Source: Themeda triandra (lineage: Eukaryota > Streptophyta > Magnoliopsida > Poales > Poaceae). Taken from it: a stretch of DNA of 64,000 bases. Positions 1 through 10,669 of this stretch are shown here, in pieces. A model generated the notes under the pieces. It was not told the DNA's origin. It made no database searches and saw nothing but the letters and a program-made list of their open reading frames with translations. Location of the stretch: contig JAENPR010001190.1 of the NCBI GenBank assembly GCA_018135685.1, positions 124,001-188,000 on the forward strand. Reading direction: 5' to 3'. The position numbers and the translations under genes are program-made. Position 1 is the first letter of the stretch, and each line of letters begins with the position of its first letter.

Positions 1-1379
1 CCCACATGTCATGATTACATAGAGATAAAGACCGAACGGGTAAAATTGTATAATCTAGAAGACTCCTTAAGGCAACACCGGAAGCGGGGACCCACCGGCA
101 TTGTGGTGGGTCGGCCGACCCGGGGAGTCGGCCGACTCCCCACCTCCACCAATCGTGGAGTCTCGTGGATCCCGCTCCACCGCCTTTGAGGATGAATAAT
201 TATCGTCCATTTAGGTCGGTTTGATCCGAGGGCCGTGGTTCATCCTGGGGGCTATATATTCGAGCTCCCCGGCCCCCGGGTAAACCCGAAGCTAATTCAT
301 TCAAGAGTTCATTCTCTCATCGAATTCGGAAGAAGCCGAGCCACCATCTCAATTAGAGCTCCATAGTTTAGTAGCATAGCTACATAGGAATAGATCTAGA
401 GGGAATCAAGCCTAGCTTGGAGTCCGGATCTGTCGGAGTTCTTGGTAATTCCCTCTACATTCTTGTAATATTCATCATTGTTCGTGATACTATGAGTAGT
501 ACTTTATTCTATTCTATTATATCGGACTTGACTTTGCTCTATTTGATTATGTTCTCAATTATATTGTTCTTAGTTTACTTTGATTATATGTTTAGCATAG
601 TTGGATTAGAATTATGTTTATGCATAGGATCGTATAGCGCTTGCTCATTAGATCGATGGGTGAGTGGTAAATATTGTGTAGGCGTGGTGCTTAGACCGTA
701 TTTATCTGCGATTGCACCCTATTGGCCGGGTCGTGTGGTAGATCGCGGAAGTGACAGTTCCGTTGAGTCCTTTGTATTCCATCCCCGTTGGTAGGTCTTA
801 GTAGAACAACCTATTACATTGAAGTCATTGCTATGTCTCTTGTCTTCTCGGTAATATCACTATGCATAGATGTAACCTTTTCCCGCCATGATTGCTAGAT
901 GTTCTTGCACTAATCATTGTATGCTTTGACTTTATAGTTAGAATAACATAGGATTATACCCTAGATCATCCTAGTCCATGCTAGTGTTATAAGCTTAGAG
1001 TGCTAAGTTGAGATGGCTTATTACTATTATTTTATGTGGCTAATTGCTCTCATTTATCTTATGTCATTTATCATTCATTCCTATATTTTATGTGACACTT
1101 ACCCCGTATGAGATGATCGATACGAGACAAGGTTAAGCTCTCCATTATCGCATGTGCATTGCTCATCACTCATTATCCAGTGCATTCCCTTCCCAAGTGG
1201 TAAAAATATAAATAACGATACCTGGATTACTCCTGGTTAAAATGCTACATCGGTATTATCTCGTGCGCTTGCGGATCCCATATTTATTTCTAGTAGCAGT
1301 TGCATTATTTAGTACCAGCATTTTTGGCGCCATGTTGGGGATGACAACCTAACACCGAGTGGCGTTAGAAATGTCAACA
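1..1379 (+). repeat. ATH1 5' LTR (left end outside window)
   Basis: Matches 6987-8328 nearly base for base. It keeps about 38 bp (around 548-590) that the 3' LTR lacks; the gap lies between short gattat repeats. A TATA-like stretch (ctatatatt, 252-260) is the likely promoter core, so transcription would start near 285. Two adjacent perfect palindromes with the core GTCGGCCGAC lie at 108-121 and 122-141. The LTR ends with GTCAACA at 1379. Apparent small reading frames here, such as 417-794, recur only because the LTR recurs and are not genes. Confidence 0.9.
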
Positions 1380-1387
1380 AGCATTTT

Positions 1388-1404
1388 TGGCGCGTTGCCG
1401 GGGA
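1388..1404 (+). other. Primer-binding site of ATH1 (tRNA-Asp type, one base short)
   Basis: TGGCGCGTTGCCGGGGA lies 8 bases after the LTR end. It matches the 3' end of plant tRNA-Asp(GTC) except that one C of GGCGCC is missing. The related copy ATH2 keeps GGCGCC in its site (9102-9119). Confidence 0.85.
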
Positions 1405-1532
1405 AGGTTGAAAGACAATGGATAATGAGCAGCATTGCACTACATAATGAGATTGAGCACCGTCACCATTCTCTACTCATACAGCCTTACCCTTGTCTTT
1501 CGTCTATTTTTATATCTTATGCGGGGTAATGT

Positions 1533-2895
1533 ATGAAAAAGACAATTCTTCCCGATAATTATATTGACGATCCGAAGCTTTATTCGGGAAGGCCGGAAGC
1601 AAGTTGAAGAAGACCAATCAATCATCATCATCAACTCAACTTGGAAGTTTGACGGAAGCAGAAAGTAGACCTTTCGTGCGAGACTTGACACCAGCGTTTG
1701 AAGCCATGGCGCACAAGTCACTCCGCGAGTTCTCGGCTCCAACTACGGACAACATTCGCTTGGACCAGCTGCGGACATTGAAGGAGCTTTGAGCTCAAGC
1801 CTGCGGCGATCAACATGGTGCAAGCAAGCCGGCTTCGTGGGAAGGCCCATGAAGATGCTAGTGCTCATCTCCAACACTTCCCGGAGATTTGTAGCACATT
1901 CACTATCAAGGATGTCCCCAGAGATGCTATACTACTTCGCCTCTTCCCATTCTCACTCTTGGGGAGAGCGAAGCAGTGGTTCTACGCCAATAAGGAGAAG
2001 AATCCTACGTGGGCACTATGTTCCACCAATTTCTTGGCGAAGTTCTTCCCCATGGGCAAGACAAATGCTCTTCGCGGGAAGATATCAAGCTTTCAAAGCA
2101 ACACCATGATGAGACTGTTCCGAAGCTTGGGAGCGCTTTCAAGATTACATCCTCGAGTGTCCTCATCATGGCATGGAGAATTGGCCGCTTATGCAGACAT
2201 TCTACCATGGGCTCAAAGAACAAGACACGTGAGACGATGGATGCCGCTGCTGGAGGTGCATTCTTATCACTCACTATTCCTCCTACGGCTCTTGTGGAGA
2301 AGATGGCATCCAACCAAGGTTGGAGTGAAGAAAGAACTCGAGACGCAAAGAGGAGGAGGAATGCACCATTTGAAGGAGGTAGACATCTTTGTCCGCCAAA
2401 ATGGATTTGCTGATGAAGAGGCTCGATGAGAGAGCTACAGAGAGAAGAAAGAAGTCATGCATATACATGATGCTCGCATGACATATGAAGAGTGTGGAGA
2501 GACCGGGCACACAGTGCTAACCGCCCGTAGCTGAAGGAGGACGTGAACTACCTCAACAACAACAACAATAATTACTATCGTCCTCAGCAGAATCAAGGTT
2601 GGAATCAGAAGCAGAGGCCTAACTACTCAGGCAATTATTCAGGCAACTATCAAGGTAACAACCCCTCCTACAATAATTACAACCAGCCGCCTTTGAGAGA
2701 GTTAGTGCTTTGAATCAAGGCAAGATGATGGACAATCTGTCCAAGAAGCCGACATCAAATGACAAGGTCCTAGAGACACTCAGCAACAGAATGGATGGCT
2801 TTTCCAATGCCATCAAGAGTCACTCAGCTTCAACAAGATACTTGAGTCGCAGGCGCAAGGCTTGTCAACCTTGCTCCCTCCACCGGTCAAGGTAA
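1533..2895 (+). pseudogene. ATH1 gag remnant
   Basis: This is the capsid/nucleocapsid region, broken in several frames. An ATG at 1533 opens a short frame that stops just before 1610. The capsid core is readable at 1815-2110, with the blocks VQASRLRGKAHEDA, IKDVPRDAILLRLFPFSL, AKQWFYANKEK and FLAKFFPMGKTNALRGKI, as in plant retrotransposon gag. A decayed zinc knuckle lies at about 2478-2527: ECGETGHTV is intact, but the first and last cysteine positions read Tyr and a non-Cys residue. Next come an Asn/Gln/Tyr-rich stretch (2545-2700) and a basic tail ending at 2895. ATH2 carries the same gag, better preserved, at 8329-8904. Frameshifts and stops make it non-functional. Confidence 0.8.
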
Positions 2896-3075
2896 GCGGC
2901 GGGACAACCCGAAGAGCTCGAGACCGCAAATCTTGTTGATATATTCAATGTAGAAGATAGCCGAAGTGATCCATCGAAGGGGTCATGGATTGACTCAACT
3001 CGCCAATCAAGAAGGGCGATCCAGGGAGACCATCATTCCGATCTCCATTGGAAGTACTAACTTTAATGAGGCAAT

Positions 3076-3480
3076 GTGACTTGGTGCAAGCATCAACATC
3101 ATGCCAAGAGTGATATATGAGAAGCTATTCAGATGCCCCTTAGCATACACAACCATGTGCTTGCAGCTTGCAGATCAGTCACTCCGTGTTCCTTTGGGAG
3201 TACTAGAAGATATATGTGTACAAGTGGGCAACTCATATGTTCCAGCAGACTTCGTGGTAGTGGATACAGGCAGTGATGAAAGGTCCCCTATCATTTTGGG
3301 ACGACCATTCTTGAACACTGCTGGAGCCATCATGTATGCCAACACTGCCAAGATCAACTTCAACATCAAGGGCAAGCGAGAAACCTTCTTCTTCAAGAAC
3401 AGAGTGCCGCAGTTCCCAAAGCACACCCTCATCGCAGAACAAGTGAGAAGAAGAAGAGTCCGGCTAAGAAGAGCAAGAAC
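3076..3480 (+). pseudogene. ATH1 retropepsin-like domain, first copy
   Basis: An aspartic-protease-like domain. The active-site segment reads LGASINIMP with a frame break just upstream, where the catalytic Asp would lie; the Athila-type form is DLGAS. It continues with YEKL, LADQSLRVPLG, VPADFVVV and the flap-side signature IILGRPFLNTAGA near 3290-3330. A Lys/Arg-rich tail (3440-3530) follows. Length and order fit a retroelement protease. It would cut Gag if intact, but the frame is broken and no polymerase follows. Confidence 0.7.
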
Positions 3481-3635
3481 AAGAATAAGAAGACCAAGAA
3501 GAGAGACAAGTAAGGATGGTCACCGGCAGTCCACAAGGAGCATGACCACTTACTCAGTCCCCACGTCCGATCAAGAAGGATGACCCTGGTGTCCCAACCA
3601 TTCAATGCTCCATCAACGAAGCTCTTTCAATAAAG

Positions 3636-4020
3636 GCATCCGTGACGCCGGATCGGGCGTCAACATTATGGCCAAAGTAACTTATGAGTATCTATATGGC
3701 ACTATGCCTTTGGAGCCTACCTATGCACATGGCTACGGATGGCGATCGGACATTCCGCTCGTCGAAGGAGAAGTGAAGGATGTCCTCATCCAGATAGATG
3801 ACCATTATGTCCCTACGACTTCCTAGTCATTGACATGGGAGATGACTACGATCCTCCAATCGTCCTAGGAAGACCATTCCTAAACACCACCGAGCTATCA
3901 TCTATATCGGGACGGGAGAGATCCATTTCCACTTTCCCACCGAGAAGGTACGCCGCTACTTCAATAATAATTATATAATCACCGAGGAGCCCAAGAAGAA
4001 CAACAAGGAGAAGGCAGCGT
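3636..4020 (+). pseudogene. ATH1 second retropepsin-like domain
   Basis: A second protease-like block directly after the first. It reads AGSGVNIMAKVTYEYL (an altered active-site region), then a VEGEVKDVLIQIDDHYVP segment, a stop near 3824, and in another frame VIDMGDD and PPIVLGRPFLNTT (about 3830-3890). It ends in a basic KKNNKEK tail near 3985-4010. The order copies the domain at 3076-3480, so this looks like a duplicated or chimeric protease unit. The catalytic Asp-Ser/Thr-Gly triad is not intact. Confidence 0.6.
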
Positions 4021-4081
4021 ACCCGTCTCCGTAACAAGAAGAACATCACTACGAGATGGATGGGCCGACTATGAGGGAGAA

Positions 4082-4300
4082 GTGTCAAGATATGAAGATC
4101 AATACCCAGAAGAGAAGAACATTGTAGAAGAACCCGAAGAGGTGCTACCAGAAGAGAACCAAGTGCCCCAAGAAGCTTCCTCCTCAAGGTCACCCTCTCC
4201 AACGAAGAAGGTGTGGAAGGTAAAAGCAAAATCAGAATCAATTCCTACACACGAGGCGACGTCATCAGAGGCGCCAGCCAATGCGCCCCTTGAAAAATGA
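4082..4300 (+). pseudogene. Acidic Ser/Pro-rich tail of the ATH1 coding region
   Basis: A 72-codon open frame rich in Glu, Pro and Ser, ending in a stop at 4298-4300. No domain is recognised. It follows the second protease-like block in the same direction and is probably the C-terminal part of the ATH1 polyprotein rather than a separate gene. Confidence 0.4.
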
Positions 4301-5579
4301 GCAAACATGACAAGTCCTGTTCGGAGGACTTAAAACCACCGAACGCCACGCCAAGAGGTAACTTGGTATTTATCAGTAATTACTTTCCAGCATTGCATTT
4401 TTACCTTAGCATATTTATTTTCCTACTTGCATCTTAGTTGCATCTTTACTCTTTTATCTTCGCATTTGAAAAGAAAATAAAGATGTTGTGCACTTGCATC
4501 CAGAAAATCATCAAGCCCCATGTGGATAGTCATTCACCGTGGTGGCACAAAAATAATTTCTCAAAGCATATTTATTTCCCCCGTCTCGCATTATAATAAA
4601 AAGATAAAAATATTTCTTGTGATCCCGTTAGAACAAGTCTAAGCTAAGAAAGTTCTAGACAACCAAGGCCTAGAGGTTTTATCACTAACGCTTAATCAGT
4701 TCCACAAGCTTTGTTGTCTATTTGAGCTTCACAAAACATCGAGGATCATGAAGAGCTAACAGGCCGAAGGACATCCAGTCCCCTGTCGGAGTACGCCCGC
4801 GACAATTGAATCTTTGTCTCCAACAAAGCAACTATCTACAACACTCCCGGAGGACTAGAACGTCTTCGTGCTCGTCGGCAACATCGCCAGACTATGTCAA
4901 CATCCAGCCTTGGGGGAGAGCATCCCCGTGTACCAAGCTAAGTGTTTTCAACTTATCTATTTATGCTTTATTAGAGTGTGCTTTGATTAAAACAACTAAA
5001 AAAGATGCATAACCATAGAAACCCGTAGAAAGATTTCCTTATTTATCTTTTCTACTTTTGGAGAGCTCTTGCAACTGTCTTTAAAAGTTATCCCCTAGAA
5101 TAAACTCTACATGGAGATGATGAATAGTTGCTCGCCGTAATTCCTTTCAAGTACCTAGTTTTCAACCTTGCACTCTCCCGAGTTTTGGACACAACTGTTT
5201 AGATTTGAGATTTGCTCGAACCCGAAACTTGTGGGTAGCGAACACTTGATCTAAGTCTAGGTGGTTGACGGGTATGATATGGGAAGGTTTTGAGTCTTGT
5301 TCATCTTGTTCCAAGAGATACTAGAGTTCTGGAGAATTTATCTGTGAAAATATTAAATTCCTGCATGATGAGTTCCTTTATGATGAGAGTTTAAATTCCT
5401 ACCACGGCCATATATTCATGCTTACTAGATTAGGAAAACCCATCTGTTTATATAGATCATATTGTAGGTTTGAGTGTAGACTTTATAGGCATTGAGTGTG
5501 GTTATGCTGTGGACCCATAAGGAATTAGTCACGCAGTTAAAGTCAATACTATGTGCTCTCCATCCGTTGATCTATGCTA

Positions 5580-5896
5580 CTTCTGTCCTCAGAAGCATGC
5601 ACCCATTTTATAACTACTACATTCATTTTTGTGCTACTTCTGTCCCTAGAAGTACCACCCACATATAGATCCATATCCACCACATATCGTGCTATCTCTA
5701 CCCTGGAGATACGCACCTATGCTACTCCTACCCTGGGAGTACGCATTCTCCACTTACTGTGCTATCTCTACCCTGGAGATACGCACCTATGCTGCTCCTA
5801 CCCTGGGAGTACGCATCCATCCATTCATCCATCCACATATACATACGCCATTCCTTTCACAAAGATCCGAAAAGGTTCTACTCCTATTCCGGGAGT
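5580..5896 (+). repeat. Array of seven short stem-loops with changing but matched arms
   Basis: Units share gcta...loop...tacgca. Arms are: CTTC/GAAG (5580-5595), TACTTC/GAAGTA (5635-5654), TATCTC/GAGATA (5693-5711), TACTCC/GGAGTA (5723-5741), TATCTC/GAGATA (5763-5781), TGCTCC/GGAGTA with one G-T wobble (5793-5811), and ACTCC/GGAGT (5880-5896). Loops are 7-8 nt: tgtcccta-like or taccctg-like. Units three to six form a 70-bp direct repeat (5689-5758, 5759-5820). Arm changes occur in pairs, which keeps the pairing. Confidence 0.85.
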
Positions 5897-6017
5897 GAAC
5901 GTCTAGACATAATCATCGCCGTTCTATTTTGCCTACATAAAAGCTCCAGTTATTATCATTTCAAGTTATATGAATCCCCGTTGCTAAAGTTTTGTTTCCA
6001 GAGGATTGGTTGCTCTA

Positions 6018-6090
6018 AGAAAAAAAAAAGAAGAGAGAGAAAAAAGAAGAAAAAAAGAAAAATAAGAAAGAAAGAAAAAGAAAAGAGTAG
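6018..6090 (+). repeat. Purine-only A/G-rich run
   Basis: About 70 bases of almost pure A and G (aag, aaag and gaga units). It is low-complexity sequence within the ATH1 interior and should not be read as coding, although an open frame rich in Lys/Arg crosses it. Confidence 0.8.
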
Positions 6091-6826
6091 CCAAGTCCTT
6101 CCATTCAAGAAGTTTCAAGGTTTCCGAATAAAGGGAGTCATGTTATCCCCAAAGGAGCAAGTGTAGAAGTAGATGTTCACCGTTGAGTACCCCTCATCAT
6201 CATTTCCTTACCATCATCCTATCATCTTTTCATCCATTCCATTTCCTCATTCACATGCACATATGACTTTATTATTTTAGTTTCTATTGGATCCATGTCT
6301 TAACCGTGCAATATATGCAAGTGAGTTTGAGTGTCTCCCCACCTATGAGCTCCACATAAGCCTATTAGAAAGTAGGGTGAGAGAGAGAAGGCACTTTCCA
6401 CTATGCCTTAGTTCCACAAATACCACATATTTTGAGAGAAGAGAAAAGGCATACACTACTCATGCCTTGGAGAGGATCCAGAAATACCACAAATAAGAGA
6501 CTTGAAAGGTTCATACAAGGAACTCTAAGTTTTATTTCAAAACCTTGCAAAAACTCCGGGATAATAGTTGATCAAAGAGCGAGAAACATGGCGCTTGACT
6601 TGACCGTTCTATCTTTCAACTACTCAAGACCCAAGTGACGGTTACAAGCCCCATGGTGAAAGGTAATATGAGTGAGTTTTGAGTCGAATAGTTCACTCTA
6701 ATCCGGAGGAGAGTTCTTGTTTGAACGCATGTGTACTTGTGAGGAGTGAAAGCATTGTAGCAACTCCCGATCCATCACGAGTCTATCTTTGCTCGGGGAC
6801 GAGCAAAAGGTAAGCTTGGGGGAGTT

Positions 6827-8328
6827 TGTTGACGGTCGTTAAGTATCAATTTTATACCGTCAACGCAGCAAGAGAAAGGACTAATATGAGTTCACCGTTA
6901 GATATAGGGGTTACAGCGATGAGAATTCCACGAGTTTTGGTGATTGTCTATTTCGCGGGGGTTATCGTAAAGAGAACCAAAGGAGGCCCACATGTCATGA
7001 TTACATAGAGATAAAGACCGAACGGGTAAAATTGTATAATCTAGAAGACTCCGGAAGGCAACACACGGAAGCGGGGACCCACGGCATTGTGGTGGGTCGG
7101 CCGACCTGGGGGAGTCGGCCGACTCCCCGCCTCCACCAATCGTGGAGTCTCGTGGATCCCGCCTCCACCGCCTTTGAGGATGAATAATTATCGTCCATTT
7201 AGGTCGGTTTGATCCGAGGGCCGTGGTTCATCCTAGGGGGCTATATATTCGAGCCCCGGCCCTGGGTAAAACCCGAAGCTAATTCATTCAAGAGTTCATT
7301 CTCTCATCGAATTCGGAGAAGCCAGAGCCACCATCTCAATTAGAGCTCCATAGTTTAGTAGCATAGCTACATAGGAATAGATCTAGAGGGAATCAAGCCT
7401 AGCTTGGAGTCCGGATCTGTCGGAGTTCTTGGTAATTCCCCTCTACATTCTTGTAATATTCATCATTGTTCGTGATACTATGAGTAGTACTTTATTCTAT
7501 TCTATTATATAAGACTTGACTTTGCTCTATTTGATTATATGTTTAGCATAGTTGGACTAGAATTATGTTTATGCATAGGATCGTATAGCGCTTGCTCATT
7601 AGATCGATGGGTGAGTGGTAAATATTGTGTAGGCGTGGTGCTTAGACCGTATTTATCTGCGATTGCACCCTATTGGCCGGGTCGTGTGGTAGATCGCGGA
7701 AGTGACAGTTCCGTTGAGTCCTTTGTATTCCATCCCCGTTGGTAGGTCTTAGTAGAACAACCTATTACATTGAAGTCATTGCTATGTCTCTTGTCTTCTC
7801 CGGTAATATCACTATGCATAGATGTAACCTTTTCCCGCCATGATTGCTAGATGTTCTTGCACTAATCATTGTATGCTTTGACTTTATAGTTAGAATAACA
7901 TAGGATTATACCCTAGATCGTCCTAGTCCATGCTAGTGTTATAAGCTTAGAGTGCTAAGTTGAGATGGCTTATTACTATTATTTTATGTGGCTAATTGCT
8001 CTCATTTATCTTATGTCATTTATCATTCATTCCTATATTTTATGTGACACTTACCCCGTATGAGATGATCGATACGACAAGGTTAAGCTCTCCATTATCG
8101 CATGTGCATTGCTCATCACTCATTATCCAAAGGCATTCCCTTCCCAGTGGTAAAAATATAAATAACGATACCTGGATTACTCCTGGTTAAAATGCTACAT
8201 CGGTATTATCTGTGCGCTTGCGGATCCCATATTTATTTCTAGTAGCAGTTGCATTATTTAGTACCAGCATTTTTGGTGCCATGTTGGGGATGACAACCTA
8301 ACACTGAGTGGCGTTAGAAATGTCAACA
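6827..8328 (+). repeat. ATH1 3' LTR, complete
   Basis: Starts TGTTGACGG and ends GTCAACA; 1502 bp. The TATA-like ctatatatt is at 7241-7249 and the GTCGGCCGAC palindromes are near 7093-7127. Compared with the 5' LTR and with ATH2 it lacks about 38 bp after 7535. The base after its end (8329) is already reversed gag of ATH2. Confidence 0.9.
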
Positions 8329-8904
8329 CATGCCATGATGAGGACACTCGAGGATGTAATCTTGAAAGCGCTCCCAAGCTTCTGGGACAGTCTCATCATG
8401 ATGTTGCTGAAAGCTTGATATCTTCCCACGAAGAGCATTTGTCTTGCCCATGGGGAAGAACTTCGCCAAGAAATTAGTGGAACATAGTGCCCACGTAGTA
8501 TTCTTTTCCTTATTGGCGTAGAACCACTGCTTCGCTCTCCCCAAGAGTGAGAATGGAAAAAGGCGAAGTAGTATAGCATCTCTGGGGACATCCTTTATAG
8601 TGAATGTGCTACAAATCTCTAGAAAGTGTTGGAGATGAGCACTAGCATCTTCATGGGCCTTCCCACGTAACCGGCTTGCTTGCACCATGTTGATTAGTGC
8701 AGGCTTGAGCTCAAAAGCTCCTTCGATGTCCGCAGCTGGTCCAAGTACGAATGTTGTCCGTAGTTGAGCCGAGAACTCGCGGAGTGACTTGTGCGCCATG
8801 GCTTCAAACGCTGGTGTCAAGTCTCGAACGAAAGGTTGACTTTTCGCTTCCGACAAACTTCCAAGTTGAGTTGATGATGATGATGATTGATTGGTCTTCT
8901 TCAA
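8329..8904 (-). pseudogene. ATH2 gag, N-terminal part, truncated
   Basis: An open frame of about 190 codons with the same capsid blocks as ATH1 gag: FVRDLTPAFEAMAHKSL, VQASRLRGKAHEDA, VPRDAILLRLFPFSLLG, AKQWFYANKEK, FLAKFFPMGKTNALRGK and ETVPEAWERFQDYILECPHHG. It is cut at 8329 by the ATH1 LTR, so the zinc knuckle and protease are absent. The frame has no clear ATG: the first codon at 8904 is TTG, and a frame break relative to the upstream ATG near 8975 is likely. This is the best-preserved gag of the family in the window. Confidence 0.8.
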
Positions 8905-9101
8905 CTTGCTTCCGGCCTTCCCGAATAAAGCTTCGGATCGTCAATATAATTATCGGAAGAATTGTCTTTTTCATACATTACCCCGCATAAGATATAAGAA
9001 TAGACGAAAAACAAGGGTAAATTTGTATGAGTAGAGAATGGTGATAGTGCTCAATCTCATTATGTAGTGCAATGCTGCTCATTATCCATTGGCTTTCAAC
9101 C

Positions 9102-9119
9102 TTCCCGGCAACGGCGCCA
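9102..9119 (-). other. Primer-binding site of ATH2 (tRNA-Asp type)
   Basis: On the - strand TGGCGCCGTTGCCGGGAAG lies 8 bases after the LTR end, as in ATH1. It matches plant tRNA-Asp apart from one missing G near the end, and it keeps the C that ATH1 lost. Confidence 0.85.
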
Positions 9120-9127
9120 AAAATGCT

Positions 9128-10669
9128 TGTTGACATTTCTAACGCCACTCGGTGTTAGGTTGTCATCCCCAACATGGCGCCAAAAATGCTGGTACTAAAT
9201 AATGCAACCGCTACTAGAAATAAATATGGGATCATAGCGTTACGAGATAATACCGATGTAGCATTTTAACCAGGAGTATCCAGGTATCGTTATTTATATT
9301 TTTACCTTTGGGAAGGGAATGCACTCGGATAATGAGTGATGAGCAATGCACATCTTTGTAATGGAGAGCTTAACCTTGTCTCGTATCGATCATCTCATAC
9401 GGGTAAGTGTCACATAAAATATAGGAATGAATGATAAATGACATAAGATAAATGAGAGCAATTAGCCACATAAAATAATAGTAATAAGCCATCTCAACTT
9501 AGCACTCTAAGCTTATAACACTAGCATGGACTAGGATGATCTAGGGTATAATCCTATGTTATTCTAACTATAAGGTCAAAGCATACAATGATTAGTGCAA
9601 GAACATCTAGCAATCATGGCGGGAAAAGGTTACATCTATGCATAGTGATATTACAGAGAAGACAAGAGACATAGCAATGACTTCAATGTAATAGGTTGTT
9701 CTACTAAGACCTACCAACGGGGATGGAATACAAAGGACTCAACGGAACCGTCACTTCCGCGATCTACCACACGACCCGCCAATAGGGTGCAATCGCAGAT
9801 AAATACGGTCTAAGCACCACGCCTATACAATATTTACCACTCACCCATCGATCTAATGAGTAAGCGCTATACGATCCTATGCATAAACATAATTCTAGTC
9901 CAACTATGCTAAACATATAATCAAAGTAAACTAAGAACAATATAATTGAGAACATAATCAAATAGAGCAAAGTCAAGTCTCGATATAATAGAATAGAATA
10001 AAGTACTACTCATAGTATCACGAACAATGATGAATATTACAAGAATGTAGAGGGGAATTACCAGGAACTCCGACAGATCCGGACTCCAAGCTAGGCTTGA
10101 TTCCCTCTAGATCTATTCCTATGTAGCTATGCTACTAAACTATGGAGCTCTAATTGAGATGGTGGCTCGGCTTCTCTCGAATTCGATGAGAGAATGAACT
10201 CTTGAATGAATTAGCTTAGGGTTTTACCTGGGGCCGGGGGCTCGAATATATAGCCCCCTAGGATGAACCACAGCCCTCGGATCAAACCGACCTAAATGGA
10301 CGATAATTATTCATCCTCAAAGGCGGTGGAGGCAGGATCCATGAGACTCCACCTGATTGGTGGAGGTGGGGAGTCGGCCGACTCCCCCTTGGGTCGGCCG
10401 ATCGCCCCCACCCCGGTGGGGCCCGGCCTTCGTGGGGTCGCCTTCGGAGTCTTCTAGATTATACAATTTTACCCGTTCGGTCTTTATCTCTATGTAATCA
10501 TGACATGTGGGCCTCCTTTGGTTCTCTTTCCGATAACCCCCGCGTAAATAGACAATCGCAAAACTCGTGGAATTCGTTAGTGTAACCCCTATATCTAACA
10601 GTGAACTCATATTAGTCCTTTCTCTTGCTGCGTTGACGGTATAAAATTGATACTTAACGACCGTCAACA
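9128..10669 (-). repeat. ATH2 5' LTR, complete
   Basis: Reverse complement of the ATH1 LTRs, 1542 bp, bounded by TGTTGAC and GTCAACA. It contains the about 38 bp missing from the ATH1 3' LTR. Its TATA-like core is at about 10244-10253 on the - strand. Flanking bases after 10669 (agggc) would be one half of its target duplication. Confidence 0.9.

Larger units (their letters stand above)
4301..6826 (+). other. Non-coding 3' interior of ATH1
   Basis: About 2.5 kb between the last coding remnant and the 3' LTR, where an autonomous element would carry reverse transcriptase and integrase. No conserved polymerase motif was found on either strand. It contains the stem-loop array at 5580-5896, a 70-bp tandem repeat and a purine-rich run. 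The final bases (cttgggggag, about 6814-6824) are the likely polypurine tract. Confidence 0.7.
1..8328 (+). mobile_element. ATH1: Athila-like non-autonomous LTR retrotransposon
   Basis: Two direct LTR copies flank a 5.4 kb interior: a 5' LTR cut by the window edge (1-1379) and a complete 3' LTR (6827-8328). Each full LTR end reads TGTTGAC...GTCAACA. A tRNA-Asp-type primer site follows the 5' LTR, and a G-rich tract (aagcttgggggagt) precedes the 3' LTR. The interior holds gag and protease-like remnants, then 2.5 kb of non-coding sequence; no reverse transcriptase, RNase H or integrase motif is seen. The 1.5 kb LTR, Asp primer and DLGAS-type protease suggest the Athila branch of Ty3/gypsy (inference). 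The right end abuts reversed gag of a second copy, so the element seems nested in a relative. The left target duplication lies outside the window. Confidence 0.85.
8329..10669 (-). mobile_element. ATH2: 5' part of a second, inverted Athila-like copy
   Basis: Read on the - strand this is LTR (10669-9128), primer site (9119-9102), leader and gag (to 8329), cut mid-gag exactly where the ATH1 LTR begins. The simplest reading is that ATH1 inserted in opposite orientation into ATH2 gag, so the rest of ATH2 should lie left of the window. Its outer LTR end (10669) abuts TAT-A sequence, so ATH2 in turn probably inserted into TAT-A. Neither left-hand target duplication is in view. Confidence 0.8.

Noticed and set aside
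417..794. Open frame with hydrophobic N-terminus, repeated at 7539-7745 and 9764-9976
   Set aside because: It lies wholly inside the ATH LTRs, so its recurrence follows from the LTR copies; no protein family fits.
5689..6166. Open frames with repeated LPWRYAP-type peptides
   Set aside because: They read through the 70-bp DNA repeat and a purine run; the DNA hairpin pattern explains the repetition better than coding.
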